Shown piece by piece: positions 1-5,024 of a stretch of DNA of 5,772 bases. Made by a program: the position numbers and the translations under genes. The stretch is from Thermodesulfovibrionales bacterium (GTDB lineage: Bacteria > Nitrospirota > Thermodesulfovibrionia > Thermodesulfovibrionales > UBA1546): positions 1 to 5,772 of the forward strand of contig CAKKPR010000246.1 of NCBI GenBank assembly GCA_919901705.1, in the 5' to 3' direction. Within the stretch, counting starts at the first letter, position 1, and the number at the start of each line of letters is the position of its first letter. Under the pieces are notes generated by a model. It did no database searches. It worked only from the letters and a program-made list of their open reading frames with translations, and was not told the origin of the DNA.

Positions 1-136
1 TATCCGCCGCTGTTTGACTCCTCTCTTTCATATCAACCACAACTGTTTTTTCATCTGTCTTTTTGCATGAAAACAAAAGAAGCGGCAGCAGCAGAAACAT
101 AAAGGCAAAAACTCCGTATAACCCCCTCTTATTCAT
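1..136 (-). CDS. Putative lipoprotein, N-terminal part only (runs off the window)
   Basis: The 45 codons visible encode a lipoprotein signal peptide. It has a basic start (M-N-K-R), a hydrophobic stretch at about residues 8-22, and a lipobox L-F-S-C with the lipidated cysteine at residue 24, followed by K-K-T-D and a polar segment. The product should therefore be exported and anchored in a membrane, but the mature domain is outside the window and no function can be assigned. I chose the first ATG because starting at the internal Met13 would leave a signal peptide with no positive charge. No Shine-Dalgarno sequence precedes the start. A TATAAT box lies only six bases upstream, so the message may be leaderless. 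The gene lies 93 bases downstream of mqnB on the same strand. Confidence 0.7.
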   Translation of the reverse strand, partial: MNKRGLYGVFAFMFLLLPLLLFSCKKTDEKTVVVDMKERSQTAAD

Positions 137-142
137 AGAGAG

Positions 143-170
143 ATTATATCACATAAAATGCCCTTGATAA
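143..170 (-). promoter_or_regulatory. Candidate sigma-70 promoter for the lipoprotein gene
   Basis: Read on the minus strand, TTATCA (170-165), a 16-base spacer and a perfect TATAAT (148-143) precede the lipoprotein start. The -10 box ends six bases before the ATG, so transcription would begin at or next to the start codon. The -35 box matches consensus at only four of six positions. This is a motif match, without experimental support. Confidence 0.35.
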
Positions 171-229
171 TAGCAGTAAAAGGTATCAAAAGCCTCGGAG
201 ATTGGGACGACCGAGAATGAGCGAAAATA

Positions 230-964
230 CTATATCCTGCCTTCTTTAAGAAATCCCAATACCAGCCCCTGTGAATTATCTGAAGCTGTTTTTATATCCC
301 ACTTGCTCCTGTCCCTGTCTTCAACAATATTGCTTATTCCCCGCACCTCAAGCATTGGTATCCCGTACATTGCACAAACATGAGCAATAGCAGCGCCTTC
401 CATATTTTCGCATATTGCATTAAATCTTTTTTCGAGTTCCTTAGCCCTTTTGTTTGTGCCTGTGGAGGCAGAGACGGTAACAAAAGCACCGGATTTAATT
501 TTTACCCCCCTGCCGCCCCCCCTTGCCAAGTCGGTACGACTCGCAACCGAGGGGGGGATGGGGGGGTGGAGCGGGAATTCATTAAAATATTTTCTCCTGC
601 CTTTTTTCAGGAAAGGGATACCTGTTGAATCCACTGTATGGAAACCGTCCTTTAGCCACAAACCCTCATCTCCGTATATTTCCTTGTCTGCAATTGCTAC
701 ATCCCCTACCCTGAGATCTGATGAAGGATATGCGCCTCCGATTCCAAAATTTATTATGATGCGCGGAGAAAACCTTTCTATCAAAAGTGTTGCTGCATGC
801 GAGGCGTTTGTCTTCCCCATACCTGATATGGCATGGATAATATTATTCTTCCCAATCTTGCCTGAATAAAATTCTTCAGGGCTGCTTCTTTTAAGGAGGC
901 GGAGAATAATACCGCTTTCTTTCCGTGTCGCTGAGATAAGACCTACTGTTGAAGCTAAAGGCAT
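230..964 (-). CDS. mqnB: Futalosine hydrolase (menaquinone synthesis)
   Basis: This is a cytoplasmic nucleoside phosphorylase/hydrolase-fold enzyme (MTA/SAH nucleosidase superfamily) that releases the base from futalosine in the alternative menaquinone pathway. The N-terminal nucleosidase strand is at residues 6-12, F-G-I-G-G-A-Y is at 73-79, and the substrate-binding N-M-E-G-A-A is at 187-192. The C-terminal signature E-V-R-G-I-S-N with R-D and K-W-D-I (residues 206-224) points to MqnB rather than MTA/SAH nucleosidase. The 244-residue length is somewhat above the usual 200-230. The excess falls at about residues 132-153, a Pro- and Gly-rich run (H-P-P-I-P-P ... A-R-G-G-G-R-G) encoded by an inserted palindromic repeat. 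The start has a G-rich sequence (GGGGGA) about seven bases upstream. The gene is divergent from hgcA. An MTA/SAH nucleosidase is the main alternative. Confidence 0.85.
   Translation of the reverse strand: MPLASTVGLISATRKESGIILRLLKRSSPEEFYSGKIGKNNIIHAISGMGKTNASHAATLLIERFSPRIIINFGIGGAYPSSDLRVGDVAIADKEIYGDEGLWLKDGFHTVDSTGIPFLKKGRRKYFNEFPLHPPIPPSVASRTDLARGGGRGVKIKSGAFVTVSASTGTNKRAKELEKRFNAICENMEGAAIAHVCAMYGIPMLEVRGISNIVEDRDRSKWDIKTASDNSQGLVLGFLKEGRI
505..569. repeat. G/C-rich palindromic repeat inserted in frame in mqnB
   Basis: On the plus strand, C6 (505-510) and C7 (516-522) on the left mirror G7 (551-557) and G7 (560-566) on the right. The centre adds TCGGT (531-535) facing ACCGA (546-550). 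The whole can fold into a long imperfect hairpin. It lies inside mqnB and is translated without breaking the frame, as a Pro-rich then Gly/Arg-rich loop between two conserved parts of the enzyme. It looks like one copy of a dispersed element of the kind that inserts Pro/Gly-rich segments into proteins. Only one copy is in this window, so dispersal is inferred. Confidence 0.65.
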
Positions 965-998
965 TTATATTCCCCCGTCAACCCATCTTTTGATGTTG

Positions 999-1028
999 AT
1001 ATTACATGATTCTGCTGTTTCATGTCTA
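999..1028 (-). promoter_or_regulatory. Weak candidate promoter for mqnB, overlapping a dyad
   Basis: On the minus strand, TAGACA (1028-1023) and TAATAT (1004-999) are separated by 18 bases, with five and four matches to the consensus hexamers. A perfect six-base inverted repeat, ACATGA (1004-1009) and TCATGT (1020-1025) with a ten-base gap, lies across it. This would suit a repressor site but could be chance at this length. A small imperfect hairpin (978-999) would sit in the resulting mqnB leader. Confidence 0.25.
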
Positions 1029-1072
1029 TTTACAGAGACAAATAAAATGAGCTGCGGGCATTGAAAAACCTT

Positions 1073-1101
1073 TTGACATTTTGCAATGAAAGAGATATTT
1101 T
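1073..1101 (+). promoter_or_regulatory. Predicted sigma-70 promoter for hgcAB
   Basis: A perfect TTGACA (1073-1078) is followed after 17 bases by TATTTT (1096-1101; four of six matches). Transcription would start near 1108, giving a leader of only about 12 bases before the hgcA ATG at 1120. No inverted repeat overlaps the boxes, so nothing here points to an ArsR- or MerR-type operator. Confidence 0.55.
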
Positions 1102-1119
1102 AAAGGCGATGGCATTAAT

Positions 1120-2307
1120 ATGAAGGAACTGAAGATTATAAGCATCGAAAAACCAAGCGATAAAAATACAGCTTCCTGCTGCAGCGCTGAAAAAAAGAAT
1201 TTCATACCAGAGACCCCTGCAATAAAAAATACAGGCTGTTGCACAGAAAACAGCAAATTACCCGAATGGATAACCGGCGCTGTTGAAACACCTGACGGCA
1301 AAGCCTGCAAGGTTTCGACCGGATGGTCTTTGTCTGACCATTGGGGACAGATTAAAAGCAGGACGAGCGGATTCCGTATGAAATATGCTGTCGAGCCCGG
1401 GCTTTATGCTGCCGGAAATCCTGATAAAGACTCCGATGTCCTTGTGAGCGCAAATTATAAGCTGAGCTTTGATATCCTGAGGCGGTCGCTGCAGGGCCTG
1501 AACGTATGGATACTTGTACTCGACACAAAAGGCATTAATGTCTGGTGCGCAGCAGGCAAAGGTACTTTCGGTACAAACGAGCTTGTTAACCGTGTTCAGA
1601 AAGTGCAGTTAAATAAGATAGTGAGTCATAACCGGCTTATAGTTCCCCAGCTTGGCGCTGTTGGTGTAAATGCGCGTCCTGTACAAAAAATTACCGGATT
1701 CAGGGTCTATTTCGGCCCTGTTTATGCCAAAGATATTCCAGCCTATATATCTTCCGGATATAAAAAGACAGAGGAGATGAGGACCATAAAATTTACGATG
1801 GCTGACAGATTAATGCTTACTCCCATGGAGATTAATCCTGCACTGAAAAAATTTCCACTCTATGCCCTTATTGTTTTATTAATCTTCGGTCTCAAGCCTT
1901 CAGGGATATTTTTCAGAGATGCCTGGTCTGGCGGGACGCCGTTTCTGCTTTTAGGTTTAATATCTGTTCTTGCCGGGGCTTTGGTCACTCCTGTGCTGCT
2001 CCCTTTTGTGCCCTTCCGCTCATTTGCATTAAAGGGCTGGATAGCAGGCATGCTCGCGACCTTTTTTGCTATACAATCTTACGGTATTATCCATCAGGGA
2101 AACATCATCCTGCTCATCGTTGCCTGCCTGTTCTTCCCTCTTGCAAGTTCTTACATCGCACTTCAATTTACAGGCTCGACAACATTTACAGGGATGTCAG
2201 GTGTCAATAAAGAGCTTAAATTCGGCATCCCGGTATATATAACGGGCGTTGCCATATCACTGATATTGCTTATCTTTTTTAAACTTGGAGAATGGAGGAT
2301 ATTATGA
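1120..2307 (+). CDS. hgcA: Corrinoid mercury methyltransferase HgcA
   Basis: HgcA transfers a methyl group from its corrinoid cofactor to Hg(II), with HgcB as electron donor. The soluble corrinoid-binding domain (about residues 52-225, CFeSP large-subunit-like) contains the diagnostic cap-helix motif N-V-W-C-A-A-G-K at 140-147. Cys143 is the expected cobalt ligand, equivalent to Cys93 of Pseudodesulfovibrio mercurii ND132. The C-terminal half has five predicted membrane helices (about 245-258, 273-293, 304-321, 328-348 and 370-388). The T-G-S-T-T-F-T-G segment (351-358) is also family-like. The protein has 395 residues against about 340 for ND132. The excess is an N-terminal extension of roughly 50 residues with vicinal cysteines at 20-21 and 40-41. 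The ATG has a weak Shine-Dalgarno match (AAAGG, about 13 bases upstream). A predicted promoter lies just upstream, and hgcB overlaps the 3' end. Confidence 0.95.
   Translation: MKELKIISIEKPSDKNTASCCSAEKKNFIPETPAIKNTGCCTENSKLPEWITGAVETPDGKACKVSTGWSLSDHWGQIKSRTSGFRMKYAVEPGLYAAGNPDKDSDVLVSANYKLSFDILRRSLQGLNVWILVLDTKGINVWCAAGKGTFGTNELVNRVQKVQLNKIVSHNRLIVPQLGAVGVNARPVQKITGFRVYFGPVYAKDIPAYISSGYKKTEEMRTIKFTMADRLMLTPMEINPALKKFPLYALIVLLIFGLKPSGIFFRDAWSGGTPFLLLGLISVLAGALVTPVLLPFVPFRSFALKGWIAGMLATFFAIQSYGIIHQGNIILLIVACLFFPLASSYIALQFTGSTTFTGMSGVNKELKFGIPVYITGVAISLILLIFFKLGEWRIL
2294..2298 (+). promoter_or_regulatory. Ribosome binding site that sets the hgcB start
   Basis: GGAGG lies inside the last codons of hgcA, five bases before the ATG at 2304. 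This favours that ATG over the upstream in-frame ATG at 2292, which has no comparable site at a suitable distance. Confidence 0.75.
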
Positions 2308-2600
2308 AATATCTGTCAGATGTAACAACCCTGAAATTCCTGCCGAAAAAATGTACGGGCTGCGGCAGATGCATTGAAGTCTGCCCTCATGGTGTCTTTA
2401 AGCTTTCAGATAAAAAAGTTTCTGTTACAGACAGAGACCTCTGCATGGAATGCGGGGCATGCGCCGTTAACTGTGAATTCGGAGCAATCAGCGTGAATTC
2501 AGGAGTCGGATGCGCCGCCGCAATCATCAACAGCATGCTTTATGGAGGCGAACCTTCCTGCGATTGCAGTGGCGACAAAAAAAGCGATGGCTGCTGTTAG
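2304..2600 (+). CDS. hgcB: Ferredoxin-like mercury methylation protein HgcB
   Basis: HgcB is the 4Fe-4S ferredoxin partner of HgcA, thought to reduce its corrinoid and to deliver Hg(II) or accept the product. From the start at 2304 it has 98 residues, close to the 95 of ND132. There are two C-x2-C-x2-C-x3-C clusters, at Cys17/20/23/27 and Cys47/50/53/57, the second ending in the usual C-E-F-G-A-I. Beyond these lie a single Cys70, matching the extra conserved cysteine of HgcB, and a terminal Cys97-Cys98 pair, both family hallmarks. Two further cysteines (86 and 88, C-D-C) lie in the tail. The start codon overlaps the hgcA stop as ATGA, implying translational coupling. An earlier in-frame ATG at 2292 would add four residues but fits the ribosome site poorly. 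No clear terminator follows. Confidence 0.95.
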   Translation: MKYLSDVTTLKFLPKKCTGCGRCIEVCPHGVFKLSDKKVSVTDRDLCMECGACAVNCEFGAISVNSGVGCAAAIINSMLYGGEPSCDCSGDKKSDGCC

Positions 2601-2650
2601 ACAAGGCCTGCTGTAACAACATCTGTCCCAAGTACTTCTTCCATAATATT

Positions 2651-2679
2651 TTGAAAAAACAAAGCAAAAAGTGTTAAAT
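2651..2679 (+). promoter_or_regulatory. Predicted sigma-70 promoter for greA
   Basis: TTGAAA (2651-2656), a 17-base spacer and TTAAAT (2674-2679) lie in an A/T-rich stretch between hgcB and greA. They match the consensus at five and four of six positions. The promoter would let greA and the genes after it be expressed independently of hgcAB. The rest of the 103-base gap shows no hairpin followed by a T-run. Confidence 0.5.
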
Positions 2680-2703
2680 TAATAAGGTCTAAGGAGGATA
2701 TAG

Positions 2704-3180
2704 ATGGTGCAGAGAGTTCCCATGACACGAGAGGGCCATCAGAAGCTTAAGGAGGAGCTTGAGAGGCTTCTGAAAGTGGAGAGGCCCAAGAACATAAAGG
2801 CAATAGCAGAGGCACGCGCGCATGGCGACCTTTCAGAGAATGCAGAATATCATGCTGCCAGGGAGAAACAGTCATTCATGGAGGGAAGGATACAGGACCT
2901 CCAGTCAAAATTGTCTTTGGCTGAAATAATCGATACATCAAAGATAAATCAATCAAGGGTTGCCTTCGGAGCAAAGGTCAAGGTGCTGGACACAGCGGCA
3001 GACGAGGAATATTTTTTTACGCTTGTAGGCGCTGATGAGGCAGACGTCAAAAAAGGAAAGATTTCCATAAGTTCGCCTGTTGGCAGGGCGCTGCTTGGCA
3101 AAGAGGTAGGCGATACAACAGTCATCAAAGCGCCTGCAAGAACAATGGAATACGAGATATTAGAGATAAACTTTGAGTAG
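2704..3180 (+). CDS. greA: Transcription elongation factor GreA
   Basis: GreA enters the RNA polymerase secondary channel and stimulates cleavage of backtracked transcripts. The 158-residue length is standard. The N-terminal coiled coil (about residues 8-76) carries the signature A-R-A-H-G-D-L-S-E-N-A-E-Y (37-49), with the acidic tip residues Asp42 and Glu45 that coordinate the catalytic metal. The C-terminal FKBP-like domain (about 82-158) ends with the S-P-V-G-R-A-L-L-G segment and the usual E-Y-E-I-L-E-I strand. A strong AAGGAGG at 2691-2697 lies six bases before the ATG and fixes the start. The last codons overlap the start of pyrK, so greA appears to lead a housekeeping operon. Confidence 0.97.
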   Translation: MVQRVPMTREGHQKLKEELERLLKVERPKNIKAIAEARAHGDLSENAEYHAAREKQSFMEGRIQDLQSKLSLAEIIDTSKINQSRVAFGAKVKVLDTAADEEYFFTLVGADEADVKKGKISISSPVGRALLGKEVGDTTVIKAPARTMEYEILEINFE

Positions 3181-3943
3181 ATACCTCAGAGCAGAGATAA
3201 TAGAAAACAGTCCTGTAAATAAATCCCATAACCTGCTCATCTTAAGTTCTTCCGGCATTTCAAAAAATTCAGCGCCTGGCCAGTTTTACATGATTGAGAC
3301 TGCATCTTCTTATGACCCTTTATTAAAGCGTCCTTTCAGCATATTAAAGCAAAAATCAGGGGCAGCTCATTTTCTGTACCGGATAAAAGGCAAAGGTACT
3401 GAGAGAATGAGGCAGATGAAAAATGGCGCAGCTGTCAGTGTTCTCGGCCCGTTGGGCAATGGATATCCCCTGCCGGGCAAAAACCTTACGCCAATTCTGA
3501 TTGCAGGCGGTATCGGGATCGCATCCCTGTTTCCATTGGCAGAAAAACTCGGCAAAAATGCGTATCTCTTTTATGGCGGAAGGACTAAAGAAGAACTCCT
3601 TATGCTTGATGAATTAAAAGGCATGGTTAAAGAATTAATCATCAGCACCAACGACGGCTCAGCGGGAGAAAAAGACACAGTCGTAGATGTTTTAAAAGAT
3701 TATTTAGCCTCTCAGCTATCAGCTCTCAGCTCTCAGCTGATTTACGCCTGCGGCCCTTCACCCATGCTTGAGGCTGTTTCCATGCTTGCAACAGAAAAAG
3801 GGATTAAAGGTTACATTTCAATGGAAGAAAATATGGCGTGCGGGGTCGGAGCATGTTTGGGTTGTACTGTTAAGACTAAAAAAGGATATAAAAGGGTGTG
3901 CAAGGAAGGGCCTGTGTTTCCAATAGAGGAGATTGTATGGTAG
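3173..3943 (+). CDS. pyrK: Dihydroorotate dehydrogenase B, electron transfer subunit
   Basis: PyrK carries FAD and a [2Fe-2S] cluster and passes electrons from the FMN of PyrD to NAD+ in pyrimidine synthesis. The FAD domain has P-G-Q-F (35-38) and R-P-F-S (53-56). The NAD-binding domain has A-G-G-I-G-I-A (111-117) and Y-A-C-G-P-S-P-M-L (191-199). The C-terminal cluster ligands are Cys223, Cys228, Cys231 and Cys243 in M-A-C-G-V-G-A-C-L-G-C. Its 256 residues are normal for the family. The start is an inferred TTG overlapping the greA stop, chosen because the N-terminus then matches the family; no good Shine-Dalgarno sequence is visible, so reinitiation after greA is likely. Residues 180-189 (S-Q-L-S-A-L-S-S-Q-L) are encoded by a tandem heptamer and look like a small insertion just before the NAD-binding motif. 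Confidence 0.92.
   Translation: MSRYLRAEIIENSPVNKSHNLLILSSSGISKNSAPGQFYMIETASSYDPLLKRPFSILKQKSGAAHFLYRIKGKGTERMRQMKNGAAVSVLGPLGNGYPLPGKNLTPILIAGGIGIASLFPLAEKLGKNAYLFYGGRTKEELLMLDELKGMVKELIISTNDGSAGEKDTVVDVLKDYLASQLSALSSQLIYACGPSPMLEAVSMLATEKGIKGYISMEENMACGVGACLGCTVKTKKGYKRVCKEGPVFPIEEIVW
3711..3738 (+). repeat. Four tandem heptamers (CTCAGCT) inside pyrK
   Basis: Units at 3711-3717, 3725-3731 and 3732-3738 are identical CTCAGCT; the unit at 3718-3724 differs in its first base (ATCAGCT). The unit length is not a multiple of three, so gain or loss of one unit would shift the pyrK frame. The translated segment is a Ser/Gln/Leu-rich loop ahead of the Y-A-C-G-P motif. Confidence 0.85.
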
Positions 3944-3973
3944 TGCAAAATTATTCTGCAACTTTGCCTGTTT

Positions 3974-4100
3974 GTCATTGCGAGCAGGTCCCTCGCTGTC
4001 ATTGCGAGCCGCAGGCGAAGCAATCTCGGTTTTTGCTCGGGATAAACTCCGCAATCTCGCCTTTAAAGATTGCCACGTCGCTTACGCTCCTCGCAATGAC
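3974..4100. repeat. Dispersed palindromic 'cattgcgag' element between pyrK and pyrD
   Basis: GTCATTGCGAG occurs at 3974-3984 and 3998-4008, and its reverse complement CTCGCAATGAC at 4090-4100. Inside these arms, GCAATCT at 4020-4026 and 4051-4057 is mirrored by AGATTGC at 4067-4073. The whole is a nested imperfect palindrome of about 127 bases with a partly duplicated left arm. It resembles a repeat common in genomes of Nitrospirota, Deltaproteobacteria and other environmental lineages; that recognition is from memory, and only one copy lies here. It carries no credible gene. Short frames through it are by-products of the repeat. Confidence 0.8.
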
Positions 4101-4115
4101 GAATAAAGAACCGCT

Positions 4116-5024
4116 ATGGATTTAACCGTACACATAGGAAAATTAAAACTAAAAAATCCGGTGATGACGGCTTCCGGGACTTTTGGATATGGCGAGGAAT
4201 ATTCTGAATTTGTTGACCTGAATAAGCTTGGAGCAATAGTTGTGAAAGGCATTTCACTTAAACCCAGAGAGGGGAATCCTTCTCCCAGAATATGCGAGAC
4301 ATCGTGCGGGATGCTTAATTCCATAGGGCTTCAGAATGTCGGCCTTAAAGAATTCCTGAAAACAAAACTTCCGTATGTCAGAAAATATGACACAAAGTTG
4401 ATAGTCAACATACTCGGCAATACCCTGCAGGAATACGTAAAACTTTCAGAGGCGCTCGATGATGCAGGGGTAGACGGAATTGAGCTTAATGTCTCCTGCC
4501 CGAATGTCAAAAAGGGCGGAATTGTTTTTGGAACAGATAAAAAAATGCTGGGGAAATTGATACTGAAAGTAAAGGCATCCATCAAAAATTCCCTTCTCAT
4601 AACAAAACTCTCTCCGAATGTTTCGGACATTAAGGAATTTGCACGCATAGCAGAAGAGTCAGGAAGCGATGCAATTTCGTTGATAAACACCATTCCCGGA
4701 ATGGCGATAGATGTAAAAACAAGAAAACCTAAAATTGCAAATATTATAGGCGGTTTGTCAGGCCCTGCCATAAAACCTATTGCTGTCAGAATGATATATG
4801 AGGCGTACGGAGCAGTTAAAATACCGATTATAGGGATGGGCGGCATAATGAATTCTGAAGATGCAGTAGAGTTTATGCTCGCAGGAGCAACTGCGGTTGC
4901 AATAGGAACTGCAAATTTTGTAAATCCAATGGCAACTCTTGCTATAATTAGAGGCATGGAATCTTTTATGAAAGAGAATGGCATAACGGATTTTAAAAAA
5001 CTGACAGGAGGGCTAAGGTGCTAG
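4116..5024 (+). CDS. pyrD: Dihydroorotate dehydrogenase B, catalytic subunit (class 1B)
   Basis: PyrD oxidises dihydroorotate to orotate with FMN as cofactor and forms a heterotetramer with PyrK. The 302-residue TIM barrel starts with the family's L-K-L-K-N-P-V (10-16) and T-A-S-G-T-F-G-Y-G (18-26). Lys44 (V-V-K-G) and L-N-S-I-G-L-Q-N (67-74) follow. The catalytic base is Cys128 in N-V-S-C-P-N-V, where a cysteine rather than a serine marks class 1. FMN phosphate-binding segments are G-G-L-S-G-P-A-I-K-P (212-221), G-M-G-G-I (240-244) and I-G-T-A (263-266). The adjacent pyrK makes it type 1B (NAD-linked). The start matches the family, but only a weak AAAGAA precedes it, because the palindromic element ends 15 bases upstream. 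Its 3' end overlaps the next gene. Confidence 0.96.
   Translation: MDLTVHIGKLKLKNPVMTASGTFGYGEEYSEFVDLNKLGAIVVKGISLKPREGNPSPRICETSCGMLNSIGLQNVGLKEFLKTKLPYVRKYDTKLIVNILGNTLQEYVKLSEALDDAGVDGIELNVSCPNVKKGGIVFGTDKKMLGKLILKVKASIKNSLLITKLSPNVSDIKEFARIAEESGSDAISLINTIPGMAIDVKTRKPKIANIIGGLSGPAIKPIAVRMIYEAYGAVKIPIIGMGGIMNSEDAVEFMLAGATAVAIGTANFVNPMATLAIIRGMESFMKENGITDFKKLTGGLRC
5006..5011 (+). promoter_or_regulatory. Ribosome binding site for the GTG-start SAM hydrolase gene
   Basis: AGGAGG within the pyrD 3' end lies six bases before the GTG at 5018. It supports that unusual start codon and coupling to pyrD translation. Confidence 0.75.

Noticed and set aside
194..215. Possible terminator after mqnB (CTCGG/CCGAG stem, minus strand)
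   Set aside because: The stem is only five base pairs with a 12-base loop and is followed by just four T residues, too weak to call.
450..869. Plus-strand open frames over mqnB (380-628 and 450-869)
   Set aside because: They are antisense to a clear futalosine hydrolase gene and show no family motifs.
1026..1310. Minus-strand open frame covering the hgcA promoter and 5' end
   Set aside because: It runs antisense to the HgcA N-terminus, has no recognisable protein features and no good ribosome site.
2591..2614. Direct repeat CTGCTGT at the hgcB stop and 17 bases later
   Set aside because: Seven bases is too short to be meaningful and no hairpin or coding extension goes with it.
3974..4100. 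CRISPR-like array because of the repeated GTCATTGCGAG
   Set aside because: The copies form inverted arms of a palindrome, without regular unique spacers and without cas genes.
3811..4125. Small frames on both strands through the pyrK-pyrD gap
   Set aside because: Their sequences are mostly translation of the palindromic repeat plus antisense pyrK; none has a protein-like character.
4331..4984. 217-residue minus-strand frame inside pyrD
   Set aside because: It is antisense to a fully motif-supported dihydroorotate dehydrogenase, and its hydrophobic look follows from the complement of that gene.
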